NCBI GenBank assembly: GCA_005406025.1
Contig: BGZK01001397.1
Span: forward strand, 62,001-126,000
Reading direction: 5' to 3'
Source: Eumeta japonica
Lineage: Eukaryota; Arthropoda; Insecta; Lepidoptera; Psychidae
Length of the DNA stretch: 64,000 nt
Under the pieces are notes generated by a model. The model was given only the letters and a program-made list of their open reading frames with translations. It ran no database searches and was not told the DNA's origin. The position numbers and the translations under genes were made by a program. Every line of letters begins with the position of its first letter. Position 1 is the first letter of the stretch. Shown piece after piece: positions 14,230 to 26,645 of the stretch.

Positions 14230-14620
14230 ATAGTTTCTAAACTATTTAACCGATCGATTCTAAGTTCTATTCCTAATGAACCTGCATTCAGTGCAGAAAA
14301 CTTGATAGAAATGACTACATTTTTTTTAAATAATACAATTTCAACGATGAATTTTCAAAAAAGTAATTTTCATAATTTATACATATTTTTAAAATCACTA
14401 TTTAAATTAATATTTATTGCACATAAATATCGAATCAAATATTGCAAATCATGCTAAAATTGCGTTAATTCATGAAAAGATATCGATGAGTTTATAAAAG
14501 AGTTGTTACCTTTTAAATTTCTTAACCGATCATTTTTTAAATCCCAATACCATTAAACTCAAAAAAACTGCATCAAATGCTGCAAGCACCGTTCAAACCA
14601 GTTGCTTCGTTTAAAAGATA
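14230..14620 (+). repeat. Degenerate array of about 145-base units (locus 1)
   Basis: A motif like CTGCATCAAATGCTGCAAGC recurs at about 14281, 14428 and 14568, each preceded by an AACCGATC...TTCTAA-like block. Units are much diverged. The same type of array is at 49.8-50.3 kb. Confidence 0.5.
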
Positions 14621-15351
14621 TTTTTGGAAAATACTCGAAAAACAATTAATTTATTTTTTATATCTATAATTTTGAAATAATACACCGATAATTTTGAACT
14701 CGAAAATGTAATCAACAGTGTTTTTACGCTTTCAGACCTTAAAAGATTTATTTTGATCAAAATAACAGGAAGTTTTGGAGCTGGCCTGCAAGTCAATCTA
14801 GATTTATGCTAGATTTTTTTTGTGTCAACAAGGCTATCGGGACCCCAACAACCGGGGATCCCGGGCTCGTGCGTTTTGTGCCCTAATGGAGCAAAAGGAA
14901 TTGGTTGTGCATTTTTGAAATAATAAATCGTACCGTTTCTACTTATTGCGTTTAAAATATTTTAGCCGGTTTAAGATTCGATCGTTTACAGTAAAGAATT
15001 TTCCGAAATTTATTTATTGTATACGATCTCTGAGAAAAATTAAAACATTAAAAAATATAAGAAAGGCGATCTGGGAATAAAGCAACATGAACTAATACAA
15101 AGTTGTCAGTCTTGAGGGTTTATTTTATTTATTTAGCCTATTTTATGCTGCAATTTACAGCTTACGTTTGATAGCATTTATTAATATAACCTTCCAACCA
15201 CACTCTCAATGCTATTTTTTCTGTGTCTGTTCTTGTTTTTATCTTTTAGTTTGTTCTTTCTGCAGTCGAATTTTTTACTCTTCATTCCTGTTGGCTATTA
15301 TTTTATTCACAATAATTTTGCGTTGCTTGTTCATAACGGATTCATATCATT

Positions 15352-15745
15352 TACGGATTTTAATTCGCGTGTTATTTATGTTTTATAAACGCTTATAAAG
15401 AATACGTAATTTTCGCGCCAAAATGTGTGATGTGCTGGGTCCGTCGAAACGTTTTTCTACTGATAATTCTTCGTTTTCTCTGGCTAAAAAACGCCGTAAA
15501 ATAAATCAAGATAGTAGTTTGGACGAAAGTGATTGCTCAAGTGAGGAAGCTGATTATTCACAGTGTAATGATGAAGATCAGTCAGATACGAGCGAAGGTA
15601 GCGGTACTAGTATATTCGATATACTAACCCAGTAAAAGTTATGTATAACCCATAATTACAGATCGAAATAAGATAATCTATCTTCACGGCGCCGTGTTAT
15701 GGGCCACACACATATTGCCAGGCCGGATACACGGCGCCGTGGACC
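15352..15745 (+). mobile_element. piggyBac-like element, internal fragment (copy 1)
   Basis: From TTTACGGATTTTAATTCGC to AGATAATCTA (15680) it matches the element at 23.8 kb at about nine bases in ten. It encodes the same acidic 70-residue start at 15423-15635; loss of one base after DILTQ brings an early stop. After 15680 it differs and has two perfect CACGGCGCCGTG palindromes (15685, 15730), as if the start of the element were joined to its other end by an internal deletion. Confidence 0.55.
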
Positions 15746-16038
15746 CTAATTTTTTTTACTTAAATTCATACCTAATGATATATTTATTAATAAAGCGTCC
15801 TATAATACTTTATATTAACTATTGGAACATTAAAATCAATTGGCCCTTTGCCATGATCTCTTATAAAAAGTTGTAAAACGCACATGCATATCAGTATTAA
15901 ATCAGCAGTCGACAGGTTGAGAACTTTATTTCATGAAGCAAGTGACGTCTTGCGTATTGTTTGACATCTCACACATTTCTGATAATGGCGTAATTGAGAC
16001 GGAATAAATAAACACCTCATTCATCAAAATTCATGCAG

Positions 16039-16343
16039 CGGTGTGCTTCAAACTATCATTTTAAATAATTGAGTGTTAACTGTTAAAGTTATAAGCTAAA
16101 CACCTCGAAATACGTTGTTTGAACTTCATAATTGGCAATCAACTAAGGTGATATTAAAGATATTGGCATTTATTACCTTATATTAGTGTCACAAATGCCA
16201 ATATCTCTGTTACCTATTATACCTACGATATTATTACCTACTATACCCAATACCTGCTATCTATTACCGATATTTTTACATGTTTTGTTTTTAACTTTAA
16301 CATTTAGCAATTAACTATTGCAAATGATAGTTTGAAGCAAACC
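16039..16343. mobile_element. MITE-like element with about 55-base terminal inverted repeats
   Basis: The left end GGTGTGCTTCAAACTATCAT and the right end (reversed) GGTTTGCTTCAAACTATCAT continue into a longer imperfect inverted match that includes GTTAAAGTTA. Inside lies a perfect 13-base hairpin GATATTGGCATTT/AAATGCCAATATC (159-171 and 193-205 of the 16 kb block). No coding sequence. No clear target duplication was found, so the superfamily is open. Confidence 0.65.
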
Positions 16344-19300
16344 ATCGATAGTCTAATATACATAGGGAACTTAAATCATACAGTCTTACATACAAAGGAA
16401 CAATGTACATAAGAAATGACAAAAAGTAGTAATTTTTGTAAAACTATTATTAGATAGTAATATATAAGAGTGTACCTAATTGTTAAATATTCTTACATTA
16501 TTTTTACTTTACACACATTTTTATTTTCACTATACATATGATTCCTTTTTCCTTCCTCTCGGTGAGCAAACAAGACGTTTCGAAAGTGTAATTGTCTATG
16601 GACGGTTGTTGCGGTTAAAAAAAAAATGGCAAAACGTCCATAGCATAATTTGATAAAATCCTTGAGGGGGGAGCTTGCAAATTTTCATAATGTTGTGTGG
16701 ATACTTAGGCGAGTCTTGATATTTTATCACTCTTTATTTATAGTTTGTTGCAATATTGTGAGCACAAAATACAGAACGCCTTATATGGGAACGCGGAACT
16801 GGAGCCGTGGTGGAAATCAGAAACCACAGAAAATAGGCCCTGGATTTAAGGGTGATAAATACACTACAGAAATTACATTTATATTAAGATACCACGGTTA
16901 ATATAAAATGTCTAATGAATTTACAATATTAAAATAGTCTAGTAATGAATAGTCTAGTTATAAAACGTACAAGATACTATTTATCTCAGGAAGCTATTAA
17001 ATAGACAAAAAATGATAAGTTTTGATTACTTCCTGTTTACTGGGATAGCGTAAGTACCTACACCATTTCACTCTATTGAAATCATGCCAAACGAAAGAAT
17101 CCTTGAGAGATTGCGGAGTATTTAAAACTAAATAAGGATGTGTAGGCGCAACACGTTCTTAAATGAAATCACCCATTCCATAGTCAGCCTTTACGAAGCC
17201 AGGACGAACCGATTGGTAGATATATCTTTTTCCTATTTTTGTAACTGCCTTTGTTGAACATAGTCAATTTAAATATTCAATTTTGAACACTCTCCATAAC
17301 AATATCCGGCAAAAAGTCACTTGCCTTTCTGAAATCGCTTTTTTGTTCCTCACAGTATTCATATATTTTAAGTAATAATGTTGTCGAACACTAGTTTTTG
17401 AACGTAACAGCAAACACTAAAATGATAGGTTAAGTGTCACGTGCGGTCTATTGTCAAAACCGAGCGCATATTTATTTTTGGCATATTCATTCGAACGTTT
17501 CAAATAAACTTTCTGCACTTAATTTTCTAATAATGTTCGTTATTCGATTAATAACTAACGTATTCCAAATGGGATATGGAAAACACTGAAAATATGCCAT
17601 CTGCGCTTACAAATGTACATTTACAAAAATCGTATATATAAATTAAACATAAACCAAAAGTTAATTTAAAAAAAAATTGGTTGCCTGTAAAGTCGGTATA
17701 CGGGCGAAAGTTTTACGTGACAACGACTTTGAGTGGTAAAATCATTTTAATGTGAATATTCATTCGTATAGTAGGAAGAAGGATGAAATAATAGTAACAA
17801 TTTAAAACATTTATTTATACAAAGAATTATATTTAAAACATTAATTTATACAAAGAATCTCGCACTGAATTTCATATTAACAAAATTTTATTTTTACCTT
17901 TACACATACATACGTATTTATATACAAATATACATACAATAACTTGCAATACATTTGCGTACAATGAAACAGCGTTTACTACAACTTAACTTGTTCCTAT
18001 CTGAGTGGAAGGGACGCGTGCCTTTCACTTTTATGTCTGTCTCTCTCGCTCTTAGGCGGGCTAACCATGCCCGAGTGGAAGGGACGCGTGCCTCTCACTC
18101 GCTCTCATTGTGAGCGCATAACGTGAGCGGAGCGTAACGCAGTTTCTTGAAGTGTCACCCGGCAAACCAATTTATAAGACGTTGTCACGTCAAAATAAAT
18201 ACAGCATAGTGCATTTAAACATTTTTGACAAAAACGTTGGAAGATAGCTTACAATATGTTGGTAAACCAATACAACAACTTGTAAAAGATGCTAAGCTAA
18301 TTATATGTATACCCGTTTTTTGTGTTTTTCCATTGTTTTGCATTAAATTGCATTATACAAATATTTGTATACAATAACAACTGTTTTGTATTTTAAATTT
18401 TAGTCTTTAGAAAAAAAATATGGAACACTTTTTATAACGCCACTTTTGGTATTTAGGTTGAAAGAACGTATTTCGTTGCATATGCAGGGTTATATTCCCA
18501 ATACGTTCGATATTTAAAGATAAAAATATGTTGAGAAATATGTCCTGGAATTAATCCTCGTTCGCAGGGTCATTATCGTTCCACAATTTTGTAACGTAAA
18601 ATCACGTCTTACTCATATAGTACAATGTGGTATGTAGGTCAAAGTTATTGACATGAAAAAATTGTTACTGGTCAATCACTAAGCTAAATGCATTTGTAAG
18701 CTTAAGGAAGGTGACTCATTTACAACAAAAAAAAAATTGTAGACATAGTGTGCCATTAAAATAAGCAATTTTTCAATTTTTACTGCTACGTAATCGGAAA
18801 AAAAAAGGGAAATATTTGTATACTTGCACAAGATTGACTAAAGAAGATATAGATTTGTTAGAAATGAAATGGGATATTTGAAGCTACATTCTATTTAGCA
18901 TTATAATACTAAATAGCTGACAGAATTATTTTCTTGACAGAATTATCGTATTTTCATTAAATTATCCGAACAATCGTATGCAAATTTTCCCATTTTCGTG
19001 TACTGACGAGAATAGAGCGATAGAAATAATTGCTGACAAGAGGCGAAAAATATTTTTCGATCGTAAAGCACTCTCAATTGCGTCGCATTATGAGTCGTTC
19101 AATATTTGTTAAAATTGCAAAATTGAAGACACCGACAGCCAGTGGTAAAAGCCGAGAGTCCGATTACGAAACATGGACCAACAACCTTACGCACACAGTA
19201 ATGCAAAAAGGAGTTGTATCTAAGAAATTAAAGAATTCGCTAAATCAAACGCCTAAATATCAACATCTCAAAATACCTTATGATTCTAACTCACATCTAC

Positions 19301-19484
19301 AGGTTTTTCAGTGTGAAATCGATAAAAATTTCTAATTGAGATTAGAAATCTACTACATCACCGCGTGGCATAAACTTTACTCATTTATGTCAAAAATGTT
19401 TAAGAACATTGGTTTCGAACTAGAATATAACGAGATCGATCCTCCCAATGAGTTTTAACTTAAGTCAAGTTAAACCATTCGCTC
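16344..19484. other. Intergenic, no gene seen
   Basis: AT-rich apart from the repeats at 18.0 kb. The 101-residue frame at 19030-19335 shows no domain, and I saw no splice context that would make it an exon. Confidence 0.5.
18003..18099 (+). repeat. Two near-identical 27-base repeats 70 bases apart
   Basis: GAGTGGAAGGGACGCGTGCC followed by T/CTCACT occurs at 18003-18029 and 18073-18099, with one difference. The surrounding sequence is CT-rich and CpG-richer than its neighbours. Confidence 0.8.
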
Positions 19485-19608
19485 CATGCCTCGGAGAGCA
19501 CTTTAAGTTGTCGGTCCCAGACATTGTCACGATAGCAACCCTTACTCGCATTGAGGGATTAAGAAAATTGTGGAAAAGTACGCCTCAGCAGTGGGATAAA
19601 TAAAAACT
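19485..19608 (+). repeat. LINE 3' tail (lepidopteran type)
   Basis: CTCGGAGAGCACTTTAAGTT, GTCGGTCCCAG, TAGCAACCCTTACTCGCATT and CAGCAGTGGGATAAATA match the 3' untranslated end of a LINE I know from many lepidopteran genomes. The coding part is missing upstream. Confidence 0.6.
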
Positions 19609-21004
19609 GACACATCGACTATAAATATTTAAATTATTTTCACATCATCTCACCAACATATATTTAAGTATCCCCATCATGGTTCGCTGATTAGCAAGAA
19701 CGACGCCACAATACGCGTTAATCAGTCTATGGTACTTCTACGTTTAAAGTGCGTGCTCTATCGCCAAAGCGAGTTCGCAATACCGGAATTCTTGCATTTA
19801 TTGCGCCGTCGCTGCCCCCAAAGGTCTAAGTGTTTTCGTCTTTAGTTAACGTGGCCTCGGCCGGTGGTGAGACATTTTCCGACAGTCGCTTAGTCACCTT
19901 TTTCTAAGAAGAGATGAGGTTCATTTGTAACTAGTCTGTTTAAATTCTTCGCTTTGAGGGTCATCTGTCAATACGCGTTTTCTATAGAATTAAAAGTCCC
20001 AATGGAATTATTTACTTGGTGGTAATTGATACATTAACAATAACAGGTACTGTCCTAGCTAAACAGCATAACATAATGTTAAACGAAAAAAAAAACACAA
20101 AAATTGTATCCCATGCACAGTTATTGATAGCTATTCGAAGCGATCACCAATTACTGTACGATTATTAAATTATCGTTTTACTTTTACTTAAACCTCTTGT
20201 AGTCTATCGATTCCTGAATCAGTCCCCTGGACATGCAATGCGGAACCGGCCTGTGTCCGTCGCTCGTTCCGCTCTGCTTGCGTGACGTGACGCGACACCA
20301 CCTCCGGCCTTGATCTATGAGAGGCGAATACAATAACACGGCCTGCACGGGCTATGAAGTAACTCCGAATACAATGGATTGCTTTTGAACTGTACCGAGG
20401 AAGATCTGAATTACGTCTCCATAGAAACCGATTGTAAAACACACGTGTGTCATTTCATTGTGTACAGCTTGTATTTCTATTAATTATGCTTAGGAACATT
20501 ATACGTTACCCCGCAATACATATACTTAAGCGTAGTTTTCCGCCTGCGGCTTCGCTTGCATAAATATAGAATATATTTTTTCATATTTTATATTAATCGA
20601 TATTTTTGTCAATTCCAATTTCGACCTCACTCTCAATTCTGCTGCGGTAGGTACTACCTCCGATTCCGATGCCGATCACTTTCTTTATTCTCACCCTAAT
20701 TTTGAACCCGTTATCAATATCGGTCCCGGTCCCGGCTTTTGATTCTGCTCCGTTCGTTCAGTTTTAGCATTGTTCCAAATGTTGGTCCACCAACTTTGGC
20801 TACCTACCCTACCTGACACTGTACAACAAATTCTTCTTCATTCATACAATAGGAATAAAGTTTTCACAAGCGAGTAGGTTAATAAACTTCAAGTTTTTAA
20901 AATTCTGTATCGACTGCAACCACTCGTTCAAAATATTGTATCTCACAAAACACGCGTTCTGGAACATTTTTGAACGTTATCATTACCACTCTTTTTAAAT
21001 ATAA
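19609..21004. other. Intergenic, mixed repeats
   Basis: A CpG-richer stretch at 20200-20440 opens a minus-strand frame without a known domain. TTTTCCGCCTGCGGCTTCGC at 20530 resembles part of a lepidopteran LINE/SINE. No gene. Confidence 0.45.
20617..20765 (-). repeat. Degenerate 6/12-bp array
   Basis: ATTCCAATTTCGACCTC, CGATTCCGATGCCGATC, TATCGGTCCCGGTCCCGGCT and GATTCTGCTCC form an imperfect array of the same type as at 13.2 kb. Confidence 0.6.
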
Positions 21005-21400
21005 TGATATAAACTCACGCCTATTTCCCAGAAGGGTAGGCAGAAATTAAAGATTTCCACATGGTACGATCTTTGCTTATCCCTCTTGCCTCACTGACAT
21101 CCATCAATCTTTTCATGCAAGCTCGTCGGTTTCGGGTGCACAAAATTTGGCCCTTTTTTAATATGCCATCAATATGGTCTGCATAGGATTTTCTATAGCG
21201 ACCCTTGTCGACCTTTCCATCACACACATTCGCTCTATATTTTGTTGATTTGTTTTGTCAGTCTACTTTCATTCATCCTTACCACCACATCATACCTTTT
21301 TCTACTCTATTAACTACATTTTACCGCTCTCTTAAATCGTCTTCTACTCTCTAACCCTCCTACTCCCTCCAAAACTAACAAAATTTAATGTTCGCGGAAA
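21005..21400 (-). mobile_element. 3' part of a non-LTR retrotransposon ORF2 (twin-primed LINE, sense part)
   Basis: The minus strand reads a C-terminal ORF2 tail: MNESRLTKQI, then CDGKVDKGRYRKSYADHIDG, RNRRACMKRLMDVSEARGIS and KDRTMWKSLISAYPSGK. This is a tail I recognise from lepidopteran LINEs. It starts at DLRER near 21345, which continues the point where the plus-strand part stops at 23620. Confidence 0.82.
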
Positions 21401-23625
21401 TTAAAAAATATTATCCCAGGAGGGTACTGGCATTGCCAGAGAATCCCTCCCGGGCTAGTCCCGGGCAGTCCCATCGTAGTGGGGCTAAGTAAGGGGGAAA
21501 AGTAGTAGTGGGGCCACCAGAGGCAGATCCTTTGAAACTTTTGTTCTGGCGTTGATCAGAGCCAACGAAGAATTTGGTTCCCAGTTAAAATTGGACTGAC
21601 ACGGATTTTTACTTTAGGCGTATACGTCCTAGATATGTCCAAACCATTAAGGAGCGGGAGGAATTTTGGGCTGATGTGAGGAATATATTAATGAAATATG
21701 ACAGAAACGAAAGATAACTAATTTTAGGTGATTTGAATGGCTGGGTGAGTGTACAAAAGGATGGATATGAGAAAGTCCTCGGTAAATTTAGAGATGAAAA
21801 AGTGAATGAGAATGGTGATTGCCTTCTCTTACTGTGTAAAGAGTTTAACTTGTGTGTGATAAACACTATGTTTTACAACAGAAGGATACACTCATATACT
21901 TGGCGGAGAGGAGAAGACAAAAGTATGATAGACTTTACAGTTGTGAATGATCGTTTGAAAAGCAAAGTTGTGAATACGAGAGTGTATTGTGGCGTCAACG
22001 TTGATACAGAACACTTGTTAGTAGTCTGTCGTATTAAAGCGCATCAGTGAAAAATAAAGCGTATTTATTGAAGTGTATTTATTGTCTGCAAAGGTCAACC
22101 ACAGTGTGTAAAGAAAGAACATTTTAAAAAATAAGCTAAAAGATGTTGAAAGTACGTACAAAGATGGAAAACTGAGAGCTAAAGAATGTGTGAAAAGGAG
22201 AAAGAATGAAATAAAAGAAAGATATTATAGGAAATTCTCGGATCATTTGCAGGCAAACTAAAAACTCTTTTGGAATTTGGTGAAAGAGGCCCGGAATAAT
22301 TCCGAAACATGGGAATGAGACGATGATGGACAATTACTGAATGAGGAAAATCATGTCAAAGAGCGGTGGAAGAATTATGTTGAAAGCATTTCTGTATTCA
22401 CACACAAAAGCTGCCGGATATGATAGAATTTCGTCAGAGATACTGAGGGACGGTGGGAGTATAGTGCCAAGCCTGCTGTACCAACTCTTTAATAATTGCT
22501 GGAAAAGCCATAGGGTACATAATGACTGGTGTAAAGCGGTCATTATACACCCTATAAAAGAAAAGGGTTCATAGTAGATTTGCACAAATTACCGCACTAT
22601 AAGTCTCCTCAACGTCGTTGGCAAACTGTATGAGAAAATCAATATCGAAAGAGTTGTGAATGAGACTGAAAACGAGATTTAGGACGCACAAGCGAGATTT
22701 CAAAAAGGGATTCTTTTTGGAAGAAAATTTGTTCCGTACACCCCGTACGGAACAAATTTTCTTCTGCGAAACATTGCAGGAAAGATTTTGATTAACGGTC
22801 AAAAAGTTTTCTATTTTATTGTAGATCTGAAAAACGTTTATGATAGAGTAAAATAAATGATCCATGTATGGTGTGAGTAGCTGATTAGTATAGGTACTGC
22901 AATCCCTGTGCCCCCTGTACAGGGGCTCTAGAATAAAGGGGCTCTAGCTGCGTTAGAATAAATGGGGTATATACTGACTTGTTTGACATCTGCAGAGCTG
23001 TCAGACAAGGATGTGTAGGATCACTGTGACTATTCAACCGATTCATAGATAGCTGTTTGTATGATTTGAAAGTGTATGTGTTTGGACTAAGGATGGAGAA
23101 TAGATGAGCTATCTATCAAATGTCTCCTGTATGTCGACGACCAAGTAATCTTTGCGCCGTCACCTTGCGAGCTGCAGAAGATGGTAAATAAAATGAATGG
23201 TTCTTTTAAAAAAAAGGGCTGGTAAGTAAATGTCGAAAATACTAAATTGATGGTGTTTGAAAGAGGTGAAAGCACGACTGTACGTGATAAACTTATAGAA
23301 GGTGAGAAAGTCGAACAAGCGAAAGAGTTTGTATACTTGGGTAGTCTGTTTACAAATGATGGTAAACATGATAAAGATATAGAAAAGAGAGTGAATTTGG
23401 GAAATAAAGTGAATGGGGCCTTGCTCGCTATTATGTTTAGTAAAAGCGTCTCATGACAAGTGCGTTTGGCAATCCAGAATAGGTCCTGATCCCTACGCTT
23501 ATGTATGGTAGTGAAAGTTAAGTGTGGCAGAAGAAAAATGAAAGTAGAATCAATACAGTGGAGATGCGATCTCGCGTAATATATGTGGAGCGTCTCGGAA
23601 AGAGAGATGTAGAAATAGTGATTTT
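21401..23625 (+). mobile_element. 5' part of the same LINE, inverted: endonuclease and reverse transcriptase remnants
   Basis: The plus strand carries an endonuclease piece (21609-22050: LGDLNGWVSVQ shifted, then YTWRRGEDKSMIDFTVVNDR, VNVDTEHLLVVCRIK). Reverse transcriptase pieces follow: AAGYDRISSEILRDG (22405), CTNYRTISLLNVVGKLYEKI (22578), FYFIVDLKNVYDRV (22810), AVRQGCVGSL (22990), YVDDQVIFAP (23130, the catalytic YxDD box) and FVYLGSLFTNDGKHDKDIEK (23325). It ends LMYGSES.. and RCRNSDFKE near 23620. Frameshifts and stops are frequent. The clade is not resolved. Confidence 0.85.
22720..22764. repeat. Perfect 20-base inverted repeat inside the LINE
   Basis: GAAGAAAATTTGTTCCGTAC (22720-22739) and its exact reverse complement (22745-22764) flank ACCCC. 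They interrupt the reverse transcriptase remnant after QARFQKG. Confidence 0.95.
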
Positions 23626-23782
23626 AAAGAAATTTTTTTAGTCGGTTACAATTGGATTTTAAAACAATTATGGTTGATATCAAATTTAGTTCTGTATACC
23701 TACGAAACCTACGAAGGTATCAAACTCTTTAATTTTTCGGACAAAGTTAACAAGATCACTAGTCTTTTTCTGTAATAGTTAA

Positions 23783-24301
23783 CCCATTTGGTGCCAAATA
23801 CGACGATGTGGAATAATACCAAGCCACGCTCACGGCTCCGTGAAAAAACAGGACGCCGAGCACACGGCGCCGTGGATCGCAACCGTCTTATTTTGAAGCG
23901 CTAGTTTGCCGCTAGCTTTTGAGGTAGAGTCATATTACTTATGCGGCCATACGCTTGATTTTTGATCTCTTAAAAACCGTTTACGGATTTTAATTCGCAT
24001 GTTATTTGTTTTTTATAGACGCTTGTAAAGAACACTTAATTTTGTTGTGATGTGCCGGGTCCGTCCAAACGTTGTTCTACTGATAATTCTTCAATTTCCG
24101 TGGCTAAAAAACGCCGTAAAATAAATCAAGATAGTAGTTTGGACGAAAGTGATTGCTCAAGAGAGGAAGCTGCTTATTCACAGTGCAATGATGAAGATCA
24201 GTCATATACGAGCGAAGGTAGCGGTACTAGTATATTCGATATACTAACCCAGTCAAAAGTTATGTATAACCCATAATTACAGATCGAAATAAGATAATCT
24301 A
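23783..24301 (+). mobile_element. piggyBac-like element, 5' fragment (copy 2)
   Basis: TTAA at 23779-23782 is followed by CCCATTTGGTGCCAAATACG, the TTAA+CCC start typical of piggyBac-like elements. Two palindromes follow, CACGGCTCCGTG (23831) and CACGGCGCCGTG (23863). A frame at 24052-24276 then encodes a 74-residue Ser/Asp/Glu-rich start (KKRRKINQDSSLDESD, SEGSGTSIFDILTQ), like the acidic N-terminus of piggyBac transposases. Similarity to copy 1 runs to AGATAATCTA at 24301. No catalytic domain is present. The family assignment rests on the ends and general character only. Confidence 0.6.
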
Positions 24302-25544
24302 ATTATGAACCTTGCTCTATAAAAAAAATTCACACAAAATTCAACCCCCTTTTTTTTGTTCTTACAAAATGATTTTTCGTTAATTCTTCCTTACCGGATT
24401 CTTACATTACTATCCATGAACTATCATTTGACAAATTTTAATTTCAACCGGAATAATATTTTCGAAGATCTCGTGATGAGTCAGTCAGTTGATAGTAGAA
24501 CTTCGGTTATGAAGTATTGGATATGAGGACTATTTTTTTTAGTTCATTAAAGCCTGCTATTTTAGTTTTTCAAAATAACTTTTTTTTTAATTATCTTAAC
24601 CTATACTATTTCATAATTGGAGTTATTATCCAGAAAATTGACTCTACCCATTAAAAACCGTTGTTGATTTGTTACGATCTAGCCACGCAATTCGATCTTA
24701 CAAATTGCTTTTGCCGTGCATGTGGGTATGACACCTTTTCCACCTGACTGCAATACACAAAGAAAGTAATGTTACGTTTTTTATTCACGTCTATATTTTT
24801 TAAGTGTATTTATTTTATATAATTTCTTTTTAGTGATTAGGTGATTAAGTTTTATAATTCATGAAGCTTTTATACATGTCTTAAGACAATAGTAAATATA
24901 TAATATAATCAGACTAGTCGTCGTCTCTACTTTTATAAAGAAAGTTAAAAGAAATACCGATCTTCTATTTTACCTAGAGCTCTGTTTATAATAATTTTAG
25001 GATTTCTACATTTTTAGTTAGACTCCAATCATTCTCGAAATCATGATTAAGTTATTCACTGGTAGGTTTTCGGAAATTCAAAATCTATATATTTTTCCGC
25101 AATCTATATATATATATATATTCCGAAGCGCTCTCCCGCCCCACCGAAAAATGGAAGGAGGTGAGTAAGTGAACGGTAATGTAAACTGCGTTAGTATGTT
25201 CCTTCGAAACTACTTATCTGATCTTAATAAGAACATCTTGATCGTGTTCAAATCTCCATAAATATAATGTAATACAAATAATGTAAATTGGTCACATTTT
25301 TGAGATAAATAACAAAATTCATGAAAAGTATACATTGATGACCATCTAATAAACATGTTTTTTTTATTATTTGTGCGCTATGTTTCACGTCATGGAAGAA
25401 TTTATGAAACCACTTGGGGATCTACTTTAAAAAAATAAAGTATAAACTATCCAAATCATTTTAGATCATTGAAATATATAAAAAGAAACGGAAAGAGCGT
25501 CAATAAAGACAAGAAAATAAAAAGTAAGCAAGATATATAATTTA
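24302..25544. other. Intergenic, no gene seen
   Basis: AT-rich, with a short (TA)n run near 25095-25120. Nothing else recognised. Confidence 0.55.
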
Positions 25545-26645
25545 ATATAGTATATTCAACTGTGGACACGTTTTTAGATGCTCTCACTAACTCTGCAAAC
25601 GCTTTAGGTAATAATGATGACTTAATCGTACTTGGTGACTTTAATATTGATCTATTGGACTCAAATAATACCAATATTCCTAAATTCTCAAATTGTATTA
25701 GCATTTCAAATTTAAAATAATTGATTACACCTCCAACACATTGTACTGATAACAGTCAATCACTTACAGATGTAGTGTGTTTCGATGTTTGTGTTCGAAG
25801 CCACTTGACCGACATTATAAGCAATAAACAAAGTAACCATATATTCATTGTTTGTGAATTTGACTTCTAAAAACGAATAATCCCTCCTAAAATAGTATGT
25901 TTTAGACCGTTAAAGGACTAAAGAAGTATGTTTTAGGTGGTTAACTTTATCAAATTTGATCATGACCTTAAATCTATCCCATGGTACAGAGCCTCAAGTT
26001 TCTATAACGTACATGAAATGGTACTCATTCTTAACTCCTTGCTTTTACAATTATTTGATTTACATTCTCCTACCAAGATCATAGATTTGCGAGAATAATA
26101 AAATCTTCGGATAATTGAAACCATCAAGATTACAATGAGATTGAGGAATAAGACACATATGACATATCTTTCCACTAAAATAAACTCTCGCAGGGATTAC
26201 TACTGACAGTTAAAAAGCCTTGTAAATTCATCTCTTTTTCATGAAAAATGTTTTCACTTTAAACATAACACTAACAGACACACAAAAGATGCTAAAGCCC
26301 TATGGAAAATCTTGAATCAAATGTTTTACCTTCTAAACTGATAAAGTTCTCCCCGACAATCTCTGATCTCCCAAGGATAATAATTTTCTCAATTTGTCGG
26401 AATCTAATTGTGTTCAATCTTTAAGACTTATTATAAAACCCACAAGCATAGTTCTTCCAACTTTTGTTTAAATTGTGTCCAGCAATGATATTTCTGAGAT
26501 AATTGAATCTTCAAAATCAAATGCACAGAGCGTAAATGCCATGTCCCTAGATATGTTTTCTATGCATTGCCCGACTTTCTAGATGCTATAACGTCCATTA
26601 TTGTATTTTATTTTCCTGATCCCTGGAAAATTAATTTATTCAAAG
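25545..26645 (+). mobile_element. Decayed CR1/jockey-type LINE fragment (endonuclease to RT linker)
   Basis: Plus-strand pieces read STVDTFLDALTNSANALGNN, then DDLIVLGDFNIDLLDSNN (endonuclease GDFN box), ITPPTHCTDNSQSLTDVVCF and KSIPWYRASSFYNVHEMV. Further on come DTQKMLKPYGKS and NAQSVNAMSLDMFSMHCPTF...PDPWKINLF, the linker that precedes the reverse transcriptase. Stops and frameshifts are common. There is no start codon, so it is easy to miss. Confidence 0.72.

Noticed and set aside
19030..19335. 101-residue plus-strand frame
   Set aside because: No domain, no neighbouring exon, no splice context seen. Kept as unexplained only.
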